This document shows, one piece after another, positions 7,776-16,427 of a stretch of DNA of 35,777 nucleotides; position 1 is the stretch's first letter, and each line of letters opens with the position of its first letter. The stretch lies in contig DAOOQQ010000050.1 in the NCBI GenBank assembly GCA_035388825.1, forward strand, positions 1 to 35,777. Direction: 5' to 3'. The notes under the pieces were generated by a model. That model made no database searches. It was not told the DNA's origin and was given only the letters and a program-made list of their open reading frames with translations. This DNA is from MWAR01 sp035388825. Its GTDB lineage: Bacteria > Muiribacteriota > Ozemobacteria > Ozemobacterales > Ozemobacteraceae. Position numbers and translations under genes: made by a program.

Positions 7776-9077
7776 CTACATGAACAGTTCTTTCAGGGTG
7801 GAGCCCAGCAGCAGGATGTTGATGACGGTCAGGATGTAGAAGCTGGCCCATGAGAGGCGGCTCAACCAGGGCGGGTTGACGTACTCGCCCAGCAGATTGC
7901 GATCGTCGCCGAGTTTGACGAGGAAATACAGGAATGGCGGCAGGATGAGGCCTTGGGCAACCTGGGAAACTCGCATCACGGCGAGATACAGGAAGCTGAT
8001 GCCCGGCACCAGGACGATCACGGCTCCGGTGATGAGCAGCGAGGTGAAGATCCAGTAGAACCAGGGTGCCTCGTCGTAGGTCTTGTTCATGCCCCGCTCC
8101 CAGCCCATGCCTTCGCAGATCGCGAAGGCGGTCGAGAGAGGCAGGATGGCGGCGCCGAACAGCGAGGCGTTGAACAGGCCGAGAGCGAACAGGTAGCCGG
8201 CATATCCGCCGGCAAGAGGAATGAGGGCCTTGCCGATATCCTCGATGCCCGCGACGGGCGGCGCGCCCGGGGTGAAGTTGAGCGTGACGGCGCAGGCGAC
8301 GATGATGAAGAACGATATAACATCTGTCGTTATACAACCGAGGCCCACTTCCCACTTCGCGTCGTCGTAATCCTTGAGCGTGATGCCTTTCTCGATCAGG
8401 GTCGACTGGAGGTAGAACTGCATCCAGGGCGTGATCGTGGTGCCGATGACGCCGATCATCGTGAAGAAATACCCGGCATCGAACCGCCAGGTCGGAACGA
8501 CCAGCGCCTTCATCGCGCTCCCCCAGTCGGGTTTTGCCAGGTAGGCCGAGATCGGGTAGGCGACATAGAAAAGGATCGAGATGAGGAAGAACTTCTCGAT
8601 CTTCTTGTAATCGTACTCGGTGATCAATTTCCAGATGCCGTAGGTCAGCAGCGGTACCAGCAGATATTTGAGCCAGACGAACACCTCGGGATACCCGGTG
8701 GCGCTGCCGCAGATATCTATAGAGCTGGCTATACCTGCGAACTCGCTGATGATGGTGCCGTAGTTCGCCAGCAGCACGGTCAGGAGCATCCAGAACGTGA
8801 CCTTCACGCCGAACCGCTCCCGAAGCAGGTCGGCGAGGCCCTGGCCGGTCGCGGCGCCGAGCCGGGCGCTCATTTCCATCGTGATGATCAGCAGAACGGT
8901 GATCGGGATCAGCGTCCAGAGCAGGTCGAATCCATACAGCGCCCCCGCGAGCGAGTAGGTGGCGATGCCGCCCGAGTCGTTGTCGACGGTTGCCGTGATC
9001 AGGCCTGGGCCGACGACGGCGAGAATCGCGAGCAGACGGCGCCGGGCGCGGGCGAAGGCGAGGAATCGGTGAGGCAT
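7776..9077 (-). CDS. Nramp-family divalent metal transporter, NRMT-like variant
   Basis: A 433-residue inner-membrane protein with about 11 hydrophobic segments and the LeuT-fold layout of the Nramp family. The opening GPGLITATVDNDSGG aligns with the canonical GPG...DPGN metal site, but DPGN is replaced by DNDSG (Asp32-Asn33-Asp34). In TM6 the canonical MPH is replaced by TPW (216-218). Loss of the TM6 methionine is a mark of Nramp-related carriers that move Mg2+ or Mn2+ rather than iron; that comparison is from memory. Its partner gene, encoding an MgtE_N/CBS protein, ends 10 bp upstream, which supports magnesium. Ribosome site GAGGAACG overlaps the partner's stop. Two A/T islands lie in the gene (8310-8342 and 8711-8738). 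Confidence 0.9.
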   Translation of the reverse strand: MPHRFLAFARARRRLLAILAVVGPGLITATVDNDSGGIATYSLAGALYGFDLLWTLIPITVLLIITMEMSARLGAATGQGLADLLRERFGVKVTFWMLLTVLLANYGTIISEFAGIASSIDICGSATGYPEVFVWLKYLLVPLLTYGIWKLITEYDYKKIEKFFLISILFYVAYPISAYLAKPDWGSAMKALVVPTWRFDAGYFFTMIGVIGTTITPWMQFYLQSTLIEKGITLKDYDDAKWEVGLGCITTDVISFFIIVACAVTLNFTPGAPPVAGIEDIGKALIPLAGGYAGYLFALGLFNASLFGAAILPLSTAFAICEGMGWERGMNKTYDEAPWFYWIFTSLLITGAVIVLVPGISFLYLAVMRVSQVAQGLILPPFLYFLVKLGDDRNLLGEYVNPPWLSRLSWASFYILTVINILLLGSTLKELFM

Positions 9078-9087
9078 CGGTCGTTCC

Positions 9088-10371
9088 TCAGCTTGTCAGC
9101 GCGCGCCGCTTCCACATCCGCGGCATGTTGTCGAGCAGCAGCTCGATGACGTCATCGACCGTGACCACGCCCACCATGCCGCCGTCCTCGTCGAGAACCG
9201 GCAGGGCGAGCAGATCGTATTTCGAGATCAGCGCTGCGACTTCCTCCTGAGGGGTGTCGGGGGTGACGAAGATCAGCTTGTCGTTCATGATCTCCGGCAC
9301 GCGGCTGGCGGGGTTCGCGACCAGAAGATCGCGGATCGAAACGACGCCCAGCAGCTTGTCGGTCTTGTTGACGACATACAGGTAATAGATGATCTCGAGA
9401 TCAACCGCCATGAGCCGGAGGTGCTTGAACGCCTCTTCCACCGTGAACTCCTCGAAGACCGTGGCGAAGCCCACGCTCATCAGGCCGCCTGCGGTGTTCT
9501 CGGGGTGCTTGAGAAGCTCGCGCACGTCGTTGGCTTCCTCGGCATCCATGTGGGACAGGATTTCGGCGGCCTTGTCCTCTTCGAGATCCTGGAGGATGTC
9601 GACGGCTTCGTCCGGCTCCATCTCTTCGAGAATGTCCGAGGCGCGTTCGGACGGCATCTCGGCGATGATCTGGGCCTGGGTTTCGGCTTCGGCCTCGGCG
9701 AGCGTCTCGGCCGCCGTTTCGGTGTCGAGGCCTTTGAGGAGCGAGAGGCCCTCCTGGACGCTCAGATCGTCGAGGATGTCGGCGAGATCGGCCGGATGCA
9801 GCTCGCGGATCTTCTCGGAAGGAACGGCGAGTTTCAGGTGGGTGAAGTTCGTCGGAACGCTCTCGACGATGTCCCAGCCGATGATTTCGTTCTTGAGGGG
9901 GCCGGAGAACCGCTCGATCAGCGGGCAGAGAAACCGCTCGAAGCCGAGCCGGCGCAGCAGTCCCCGGAAGCCCACGTCGACGCCGAGCAGCCGCAGATCC
10001 CCCTTGATTTCGGCGATCTGCAGGTCGTTGACGCGCACGACACGCGCATCCGAGGTGTCGACGATCTGCTTGTCCCAGATGTTGCGCACCAGCACCGAGT
10101 CGGGGATGTCTGACAACAACGGGAGCTGGGAGGCGGCGGTTCCGAGTTCGAGAGCGGCGGGCTGGAACCGGGAAAACTGGTCGCGACGCGCAAGACGCCG
10201 TTCGCCCGACGGGCTTTCGATCACGATATGCGAGAGGCGGGGGTATTTCTCACCGAGCAGGAGCGTGAAATCCACGATGCGGCCAGGGGTGGGCCCTTCC
10301 GGAGAACGAACTTCGGCGCCGATCAGGTCAGCGAGGAAGAACCGAGCTTCGAGTTCCCGGCCGGTTGGCAT
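9088..10371 (-). CDS. Cytosolic MgtE_N/CBS-domain regulatory protein
   Basis: A 427-residue soluble protein without TM segments. Residues 1-170 hold two PRC-barrel-like units (for example GRIVDFTLLLGEKYPRLSHI). An acidic helical MgtE N-terminal domain follows, about 180-285, with repeated LxxLxxxxAAExLAxAE patterns. Then come two CBS motifs, about 295-415 (GVVSIRDLL, GVVTVDDVIELL). In MgtE channels these two modules bind Mg2+ and gate the pore; here the membrane pore is absent and the neighbouring Nramp-like carrier seems to take its place. The start ATG at 10371 has GGAG 8 nt upstream. An in-frame extension to 10551 was rejected because it runs through a dispersed repeat. Confidence 0.9.
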   Translation of the reverse strand: MPTGRELEARFFLADLIGAEVRSPEGPTPGRIVDFTLLLGEKYPRLSHIVIESPSGERRLARRDQFSRFQPAALELGTAASQLPLLSDIPDSVLVRNIWDKQIVDTSDARVVRVNDLQIAEIKGDLRLLGVDVGFRGLLRRLGFERFLCPLIERFSGPLKNEIIGWDIVESVPTNFTHLKLAVPSEKIRELHPADLADILDDLSVQEGLSLLKGLDTETAAETLAEAEAETQAQIIAEMPSERASDILEEMEPDEAVDILQDLEEDKAAEILSHMDAEEANDVRELLKHPENTAGGLMSVGFATVFEEFTVEEAFKHLRLMAVDLEIIYYLYVVNKTDKLLGVVSIRDLLVANPASRVPEIMNDKLIFVTPDTPQEEVAALISKYDLLALPVLDEDGGMVGVVTVDDVIELLLDNMPRMWKRRALTS

Positions 10372-10419
10372 ACGTGTCACTCCATGCGCGAGACGTTCCA
10401 GAAAACCTTCATGTCCCGC

Positions 10420-10448
10420 ATCATACGCCGTCACAGCTCGTTTTTCCA
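10420..10448 (-). promoter_or_regulatory. Sigma-70-type promoter for the metal transport pair
   Basis: On the minus strand: TGGAAA (10443-10448), a 17-bp spacer and TATGAT (10420-10425). The -10 ends 48 bp before the start at 10371. Confidence 0.45.
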
Positions 10449-10477
10449 GCGAAATCGAACGCTCGTGGGGAACGGGC

Positions 10478-10516
10478 TTATCCGCAGATGACGCAGATGG
10501 CACAGATCCGTTTCTG
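10478..10516 (-). repeat. Dispersed CATCTG-type repeat, copy 2 (inverted)
   Basis: On the minus strand the core reads GATCTGTGCCATCTGCGTCA then TCTGCGGATAAG, closely matching the copy at 18095-18130. It lies in the divergent region 10372-10650, which otherwise holds only the two promoters and no gene. Confidence 0.75.
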
Positions 10517-10576
10517 CATGAGGGGAGCGTGCTCCGGTATCTCCGCAGCATCTGGGGCCGGGTGGCGGGGTGATCG

Positions 10577-10606
10577 TTGACCGGCGTGGGGAAAAGCGGG
10601 TAGACT
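10577..10606 (+). promoter_or_regulatory. Sigma-70-type promoter for the PLP enzyme gene
   Basis: TTGACC (10577-10582), an 18-bp spacer and TAGACT (10601-10606), 44 bp before the ATG at 10651. Five of six -35 bases match the consensus. Confidence 0.65.
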
Positions 10607-10650
10607 GGCCGGAGAGAGCAAGCCTGACTGGCAAGGAAAGGAGTTTAGGC

Positions 10651-11952
10651 ATGTCGATCCACCCCTGGTATGACGGCTGGCTCGAGCGGAAGGACAAGTA
10701 TGCCCGCACGAGCGAACCATTCCTTTCGGCAGACCGGTTTTCCTCGATCGCCGTTGGCATCGGGCTGCCGAACATCGTACAGAAGTCGACGTTCAGCTTT
10801 CGCAACGTGAAGGACGGTGCCGAGCGGTTCCTCGGAGAGTCCAAGAGCGGCGAGAAGCCGTTTGCGCGCATCTACACGCGGCTCGGGAACCCCACGACCG
10901 AGTATCTGGAAAAGGTCCTGTTCCGGCTCGACTGCCAGCATCTGATCGATGCGGCTCTCGCCGCCGACGAACGCAAGCCCACGATCGCCTCGCTGGTCTG
11001 TGCCTCGGGCATGGCGGCGATTGCCTGCACCACGTTCGCCCTCGTGAAAACGGGATCCGAGATCATCTCCGGGAGTGTCTACGGCTGCACCGACAGCTTT
11101 TTCCGGTCGCTCGAGAAGTTCGGGATCAACACACGGTTTGTCGACACCAGCGACATCGCCCAGGTTGAGGCCGCGCTGGCCCAGTGCCCGAATGCGGCGA
11201 TGGTGTATCTGGAGACCCCCGACAATCCCACGCTGCACGTTTCGGATATCTCGGCGATCTCGAAGCTGGCCGAGGCGCGCCGGATCCCGCTCGTCGTCGA
11301 CAACACGTTCGCAACGCCCTATCTGCAGCAGCCGTTCCGGCTTGGCGCGGATATCGTGATCCAGAGCCTCACCAAATATGTGAACGGCCACTCGACCTCG
11401 ATCGCTGGCGTGGTGATCGGGCCGTGGAACTTCATGGGCGAGTATCTGTTCCCGGTCTACAAGGACCACGGGCCGACGCCGAGCCCGTTCGACTCGTGGC
11501 TGAACGCCCAGGGTCTCCAGACGATGCCGGTCCGGATGGAACAGATCTGCGACTCGGCCCAGGAACTGGCGCGCAGGCTTGAAGCGCATCCGCGCGTTGC
11601 CCGGGTCTGGTATCCCGGCCTCGACTCCCATCCGCATCATGCCCTGGCAAAGCGGCAGATGCGCAAATTCGGCGGCATGATCAGTTTCGAACTCGAGAAG
11701 GGCTTCGAGCCGGCGCAGAAACTGATGAATTATTTTGCAGACTATACAACCCCGATGGAGCTGGCTGTCAGTCTTGGAAGTGCGATCAGCTATATCCAGC
11801 ACCCGGCCTCGATGACGCATTCCGGCATTCCCGAAGCGGACCGGTTGGCCCGTGGGATCACCCAGGGGCTGGTGCGCTGGTCGGTTGGCCTCGAGGGGGT
11901 CGAAACCCTGTGGGCCGCGATGGAGGATGGATTGAAGCTGGCGTATTCCTGA
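10651..11952 (+). CDS. Cys/Met metabolism PLP enzyme, probable methionine gamma-lyase type
   Basis: A 433-residue cytosolic enzyme of the trans-sulfuration PLP family. YTRLGNPT is at 75-82 (phosphate-site Tyr75 and Arg77), CASGMAAI at 118-124, VVDNTFATPYLQQP at 215-228, and the PLP lysine is Lys242 in SLTKYVNGHS. The motif YGCT at 144-147 carries a cysteine where methionine gamma-lyase has its active-site Cys, while synthases of the family usually have YGGT. This favours a lyase that splits methionine or homocysteine to a thiol, ammonia and a 2-oxoacid. A cystathionine lyase or sulfhydrylase cannot be excluded. The protein is about 35 residues longer than typical, mainly at the N-terminus. 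AAAGGAG precedes the ATG at 10651. Confidence 0.9.
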   Translation: MSIHPWYDGWLERKDKYARTSEPFLSADRFSSIAVGIGLPNIVQKSTFSFRNVKDGAERFLGESKSGEKPFARIYTRLGNPTTEYLEKVLFRLDCQHLIDAALAADERKPTIASLVCASGMAAIACTTFALVKTGSEIISGSVYGCTDSFFRSLEKFGINTRFVDTSDIAQVEAALAQCPNAAMVYLETPDNPTLHVSDISAISKLAEARRIPLVVDNTFATPYLQQPFRLGADIVIQSLTKYVNGHSTSIAGVVIGPWNFMGEYLFPVYKDHGPTPSPFDSWLNAQGLQTMPVRMEQICDSAQELARRLEAHPRVARVWYPGLDSHPHHALAKRQMRKFGGMISFELEKGFEPAQKLMNYFADYTTPMELAVSLGSAISYIQHPASMTHSGIPEADRLARGITQGLVRWSVGLEGVETLWAAMEDGLKLAYS

Positions 11953-11968
11953 TCGACCAGAAACAAAA

Positions 11969-12000
11969 ACCGGGGCCGAAGATGACTCTTCGGCCCCGGT
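11969..12000. terminator. Strong bidirectional terminator
   Basis: A perfect 13-bp GC-rich stem (11969-11981 with 11988-12000, ACCGGGGCCGAAG) with a 6-nt loop. Read on the minus strand it is followed by TTTTTGTTT, a good tail for the gene ending at 12017. It also serves the plus-strand gene ending at 11952. Confidence 0.85.
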
Positions 12001-12016
12001 CCTGTTGCGGGAAACG

Positions 12017-12784
12017 TTACCGGCGGAACAGCTCCTGGAGTTCGGATTTGGCGGTGTCCATGGCCTTTTTGGCCTTCACGACGAGTTCGGACTTCTCGGC
12101 CTTCTCGGCGAGCTCCTGGTAGGTCCGGCAGGCCTTTTCGTACTTTTCCTGGGCGGCCCGGACCAAGTTCTCCTTGGTGGCCCGAGCTTTGTCCTGGAGG
12201 GTGTCGGTGGTGTTCTGCACCTTGGTGGTCGCATTGTTGATGGTGGTGTTGATCGAGGATTTCACCGAGCTGACGCTGACATCGGTGACCGGCGCGAGGG
12301 CCTGGGAGTTCGCGCTAGAATAGGCCGACTGGGCCTTGTTGAATACGACGCCGCCCGTCACGGCCTGGTCAGCTTTCTTCACGAGGCTGAAGGCGAGCTT
12401 GCCGAGCAGACCGCCGAGGATGAAGCCGCCGGCGATGCCGATGGCGCTCGGCCCGAGGGCGATGGCACCGGCGACGCCCGCCGCGACACCCGCGAGGTTC
12501 GAGAGACTCCGGCTGCCGTAATCGGCGATCATGCCGCCGACGATCCAGCCCGCGACACCGCCGGCGATCATGCCGAGAGGCGGAACGATCGCGGAAGCCA
12601 TCATCGCCCCGGCGACGGCGCCGCCGACGTGGCCGGCAACCTTCGTGATCGGCCGGAGGGCCGACCAGACCTTCGACAGGACCCCTGCCTTTGCCGGAGT
12701 CGGCAGAATGAAGAAGGAGCAGAGGATCGAGAGAATGAGCACGACGTGAATCGATTTATTTCGGCCCAAGGCGATGGTATTCAT
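12017..12784 (-). CDS. Exported glycine-rich protein with C-terminal coiled coil
   Basis: A 255-residue protein. The N-terminus MNTIALGRNKS leads a hydrophobic stretch ending PTPAKA, a Sec signal peptide with cleavage near residue 33. Residues about 45-135 are rich in spaced Gly and Ala (GGAVAGAMMASAIVPP, GMIAGGVAGWIVGG, GIAGGFILGGLLG), a glycine-zipper style that can insert in membranes. Residues about 180-255 form a charged Ala/Lys/Glu helix. No family was recognised. ATG 12784 was chosen because AGGTG is 8 nt upstream and a promoter fits; an extension to 12832 would overlap the -10 element. Confidence 0.78.
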   Translation of the reverse strand: MNTIALGRNKSIHVVLILSILCSFFILPTPAKAGVLSKVWSALRPITKVAGHVGGAVAGAMMASAIVPPLGMIAGGVAGWIVGGMIADYGSRSLSNLAGVAAGVAGAIALGPSAIGIAGGFILGGLLGKLAFSLVKKADQAVTGGVVFNKAQSAYSSANSQALAPVTDVSVSSVKSSINTTINNATTKVQNTTDTLQDKARATKENLVRAAQEKYEKACRTYQELAEKAEKSELVVKAKKAMDTAKSELQELFRR

Positions 12785-12831
12785 ACTGGCACCTCGCATC
12801 AGAATGGAATTCCCGAACGATGAATGTACCA

Positions 12832-12861
12832 ATTATAAGAATCATGGTGGGGGGGCGGCAA
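12832..12861 (-). promoter_or_regulatory. Sigma-70-type promoter for the glycine-rich protein gene
   Basis: On the minus strand: TTGCCG (12856-12861), an 18-bp spacer and a perfect TATAAT (12832-12837), 47 bp before the start at 12784. Confidence 0.7.
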
Positions 12862-12896
12862 GATATCGTGCATCACTCATCGAAACCGTTGGGGCT

Positions 12897-14279
12897 TCAG
12901 GGCTTTGCAGCGGCATTCATCAGCATCATCAGGGTCGACTTTTTGTCGGGGAAGGAGATGCGATGGGCGCGCTTCTGCCCCATTTCCTCGTACAGCGTGC
13001 CGTCGGGACACACCAGCAGCGTGATGCTGATTTTCGTTCCGATCGGTGTCGTGGCGGCCAAGCGGGCCGCGAACGAGCGGAAATCGCCGAAGGGTTTTTC
13101 CGCGGGGGAGATGCGGATGATCTCGGTTTCCGCCATTCCGGCCGGGCGCTCCGTCGGGATCGAGATCGCGCACAGGGCCGGTGCCTTGAGTCCCTGCCAG
13201 GAGCCGTTGGCAACCCGTTTGGTGAGTCTGATGGGGGCGGTCGCAAAGGCGGGATCGGCGGTGGGGGCGGGGGAGGGGAGCCCCTGGCTCTGGAGCCAGT
13301 CGCCCCAGGTGAGGCCCGATTCCGTCAGATACAGATCCGCCAGGACGAGGGCGCCGTCGCGGGTGATCTCGTGGCCGTTCACATCACGCTGCAGGATGAA
13401 CTCGCACGGCTGGGAAGCGAGCGAGCCGGACCGTTCGGGTTTCAGCCAGCCGGCTGTAACGGGGCCGGGAAGCCGGACCGTGACGGTCCGCCCTTCGATC
13501 ATGCAGTTCGCCGCGGTGCCGTCGGGGCGGAGGATGCCCATGCGGCCGCCCGCCCACCGGACGGGGTCGACGCTGATCTCTTCGGCTTTGAACGGGCGTG
13601 TTTTGATCTCCTTCACTTTCCGGTCGAGCTCTTTTTTCATCCGTCGCACGTCCGGCGGGAGATACCCGGCGGGCAGAAGATGCGCGATCGACATCGAGCC
13701 GCCGCTGCCTCCACCGGCCACGGCAGGATCCTTTCCTGACTGGGCGCCGGCTCCGGCGGCGTCCCCGGTCTTCTGGGAGCTCTTCAGGTCTGCCGACATG
13801 ACCAGAAAGCCCTGGGACTGGACATCCTGGACGTAGGTCCGATCTTCGAACGGCGGCTGGCGGCTGATCTTGAACCGGTAGCCCCAGCTTCGCAGGGCGG
13901 CGAAATAACTCATTTTCAGGGTTTTCAGGTAGACGTCGGAGGCGAACAGGACGTTGCCCGACTTGATCGGTCTATTCAATTCGTCATGATATATATGAAA
14001 AACGACATCCTGTTTCTTGATGCCGTCTTTCAGGCGCTTGCGGAGCTCTTCTCGATCGATATCCGCGGCGAACTCGACCTTGGGAAGACAAAGGACCTCG
14101 GTTTTCCCGTTGATCTCGCCCTGGATCAGGACGGTCGTGATGTTCATCAGCCAGGTTCCGTTCACCATCGAGATCCGGTACTCCGTCGCGGCAAATGCCG
14201 GCAGGGCCGTGAACACGATCAAGAGAAGCCCTGCGAGATTCCTGAGGCCCCTTGCCGCCGAATGCATCCTGGAGTGCAT
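12897..14279 (-). CDS. Exported protein with two degenerate thermonuclease-like repeats
   Basis: A 460-residue protein with a signal peptide (cleavage after PAFA near residue 30). Two regions resemble the staphylococcal-nuclease OB-fold pattern of a basic residue, DG, a strand VLADVYL and a short helix ending in G. The first spans about 35-140 (SGNVLFASDVYLKT then AALRSWGYRF), the second about 240-335 (RDGALVLADLYLTES then WLQSQGL). The catalytic Arg/Glu/Arg set of active nucleases is not obvious. A Gly/Ala/Ser linker (about 172-196) separates them, and a third unassigned region follows to the end. The start is placed at the ATG at 14279, where GGGAGG is 7 nt upstream; the ATG two codons earlier abuts the ribosome site. 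The domain call is by eye and tentative. Confidence 0.75.
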   Translation of the reverse strand: MHSRMHSAARGLRNLAGLLLIVFTALPAFAATEYRISMVNGTWLMNITTVLIQGEINGKTEVLCLPKVEFAADIDREELRKRLKDGIKKQDVVFHIYHDELNRPIKSGNVLFASDVYLKTLKMSYFAALRSWGYRFKISRQPPFEDRTYVQDVQSQGFLVMSADLKSSQKTGDAAGAGAQSGKDPAVAGGGSGGSMSIAHLLPAGYLPPDVRRMKKELDRKVKEIKTRPFKAEEISVDPVRWAGGRMGILRPDGTAANCMIEGRTVTVRLPGPVTAGWLKPERSGSLASQPCEFILQRDVNGHEITRDGALVLADLYLTESGLTWGDWLQSQGLPSPAPTADPAFATAPIRLTKRVANGSWQGLKAPALCAISIPTERPAGMAETEIIRISPAEKPFGDFRSFAARLAATTPIGTKISITLLVCPDGTLYEEMGQKRAHRISFPDKKSTLMMLMNAAAKP

Positions 14280-14345
14280 GGTCATCCCTCCCTGTGGCGT
14301 GGCGCGTCGTCGAGGATCGCGCGCGGATATTGCCTGTCACCCCCG

Positions 14346-14351
14346 AGTATA
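14346..14351 (-). promoter_or_regulatory. Extended -10 element for the thermonuclease-like gene
   Basis: On the minus strand TGCTATACT forms an extended -10 (TGn then TATACT), 67 bp before the start at 14279. No good -35 is present. Confidence 0.4.
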
Positions 14352-14402
14352 GCACGTCACGGGGCCTTTCCGCCGCCCCGGGGGCCCCGGATCGCTTCCC
14401 GG

Positions 14403-14431
14403 TTGCCCCGCGAGGCGAACGGGGCTAAACT
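14403..14431 (+). promoter_or_regulatory. Sigma-70-type promoter for the propeller-GNAT-CsgG operon
   Basis: TTGCCC (14403-14408), a 17-bp spacer and TAAACT (14426-14431), 37 bp before the ATG at 14469. It is divergent from the element at 14346-14351. Confidence 0.6.
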
Positions 14432-14468
14432 GTGGGGACAAGCTGACGAAGGGGAGGCGGAGACACCG

Positions 14469-16427
14469 ATGCAGAGCGCGGCCGGTCGTGCGGGATACCA
14501 GGAGTTGTGGCAGAAGCAGCTTGGTCCCCTGCGCATGATGCAGGCGACGAGCGGGCGGAAGGCGATTGCCGTGCTGACGGCGGCGGGGCAGGTCATCCTG
14601 CTCGACCATACCGGCCAGGAGCTCTGGAAAATACCGGCCGGCGCCGGTGTGCGGACGATCAGCCTGGCCGATACGCTCGACGTGCTCGCGGTCGACGATG
14701 CCGGAAATGCCCTTCTGATCGATGCAAGGGGCCAGGTCCAGTGGAAAAAGCGGCCGGCTCCGGCTCTCTATGGGCTCATCAGCCCCGACGGGCAAAGCGT
14801 CGTCCTCGTGACCCGGGAGCCCACCGTCGTGATGGCCGATCGCCAGGGGCGGGTGCGCTGGACCTACCGGAACCTGCTCAAGGTGCCGGCGGCGCTCGAC
14901 GTTTCGGCCTCGGGCCGCACGGTTGCGTTCGCCTGTCTCGACGAACGCGGCGAGGGGCTCCAGGCCGTCGGCCCCGAGGGACAGCCCTACGATGCCTTCA
15001 TGGGGCTCGATCCCCTGCAGGACCTGGCCGTCAGCGCCGACGGCCAGATCACGGTCGCCCTCGATCGCGGGCGGGGCATCTTCTGCATCAACTGCGTGAA
15101 AAGCTTCGGGGTCTGGCGCGGCAAGCTGAACGCCGACTTCTCGGGAGTGTCCTGGGCCGACGAAGTCAAAAATACGCTTATCTATTCAAAAGACGGTCTG
15201 CTGAGCATCCTCGACGCAGAGGGGCAGCCGGCCTGGGAATACCGCTTCCCTGGCCCGCTTCTGCGGGCGCGACTGACCGCCGACGGCCAGGCCATCTGGT
15301 ACGCGATGCCGGAGGGGCGCGTCGGATGCCTGGTTTCGACCGCCTCCCAGGATCTGAACCGTCTGGAATTCCTCGACGTCGAGCCTCCCCCGCCCATCGA
15401 GCCCGCAGGTCAGACGGCGTTCCGCAAGATCTGGCTGGCCGAGCTCGCCGGGCGGCTGACTACCGGCTCCAGGCCGCTTGCCCACACCTGGATGGGGACC
15501 GATCAGGTTGAATACGCCCTGGTATGGGACGGCCGCGATACGATCCGGTGTCTCAACGATGCGGGGGACGACATCTGGAACACGCGCCTTCCCTCGGCCG
15601 ACGTTGCGGACATTGCCGTGTCGCCGGAAGCCGACGTCGCTCTTGCGGTCGGGAAGGGGGGAGTGATCGGCTTCAAAGGCGACGGGAACGAGCTCTGCCG
15701 GTTTTTCGGTTCGTTCCGGTCGGTGCATGTGTTCGCGACCGGCGCGGTGTTGCTGCTGACGGAGAAAGGGCAGGTGCGCTATTACCGGCATGCCGGCCAG
15801 TTCACCCGTGCGCTCGAAACGGGGGGGGCGGTGACCGACATCCATGGCTCGGGCAGCCACGCCTGGCTGGTGGGAAAAGAGTTCGTGCTGGTCGTCGATC
15901 CGGAGGGCAATCCCACGGGACGGGTCGAGACGGGGTCCGAGCCGCTGTTCCAGCGCCTGGATGCCGCTGGGGGCCATCTGGTCGTCGGCACCCGGGCGGG
16001 CCTCATCCTGATGGTGAACGAGCGGGCCGAACTCGACCGCCGGCTTGCCGTCGAAGGAGGGGCGGAGCATGTCGTCTTCCACAATCTGGAAGGAGCCATC
16101 TTCATCGGTCACGCCGGCACGGGAGAGGTGACGCTGCTGCGGACACGGGCGGGCACGCGCACCCGCATCGCCATTCCGGCAGGCATCAAGGCCATGAGTC
16201 TGCATCCCCGCGGCGCCGTGATCGCCAACGGCATCGACGAACTGATCCTGCTTGGGGCGGACGGGCGGATGACAGTCCGTTCCACATTTCCCGACCGTAT
16301 CCTGCAGCTGCTTCCCTGCAATGGCGGGGAGGGGGTCTATGTTCTCGGGGAAAGCGGCTTCGGGCGGTATGGTTCCGAGGCGGGCAGCCATGGCGGTCCG
16401 TCGACGGTTGGTTTCCTCGAAGTCTGA
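14469..16427 (+). CDS. Double beta-propeller protein, WD40/PQQ-like
   Basis: A 652-residue protein without signal peptide or TM segment, so probably cytosolic. Two series of about seven short blades are visible, roughly 10-310 and 345-640, each blade ending in patterns such as GQVILLDHTGQELWK, GNALLIDARGQVQWK and GLLSILDAEGQPAWEY. This W-terminated blade is typical of PQQ- or WD40-like scaffolds. A Pro-rich joint EPPPPIEP lies near 330. No catalytic residue pattern is seen, so a binding platform is likely. The start at 14469 follows a GGGGAGGCGGAG site. The stop overlaps the ATG of the acetyltransferase gene (TGATG), showing translational coupling. Confidence 0.85.
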   Translation: MQSAAGRAGYQELWQKQLGPLRMMQATSGRKAIAVLTAAGQVILLDHTGQELWKIPAGAGVRTISLADTLDVLAVDDAGNALLIDARGQVQWKKRPAPALYGLISPDGQSVVLVTREPTVVMADRQGRVRWTYRNLLKVPAALDVSASGRTVAFACLDERGEGLQAVGPEGQPYDAFMGLDPLQDLAVSADGQITVALDRGRGIFCINCVKSFGVWRGKLNADFSGVSWADEVKNTLIYSKDGLLSILDAEGQPAWEYRFPGPLLRARLTADGQAIWYAMPEGRVGCLVSTASQDLNRLEFLDVEPPPPIEPAGQTAFRKIWLAELAGRLTTGSRPLAHTWMGTDQVEYALVWDGRDTIRCLNDAGDDIWNTRLPSADVADIAVSPEADVALAVGKGGVIGFKGDGNELCRFFGSFRSVHVFATGAVLLLTEKGQVRYYRHAGQFTRALETGGAVTDIHGSGSHAWLVGKEFVLVVDPEGNPTGRVETGSEPLFQRLDAAGGHLVVGTRAGLILMVNERAELDRRLAVEGGAEHVVFHNLEGAIFIGHAGTGEVTLLRTRAGTRTRIAIPAGIKAMSLHPRGAVIANGIDELILLGADGRMTVRSTFPDRILQLLPCNGGEGVYVLGESGFGRYGSEAGSHGGPSTVGFLEV

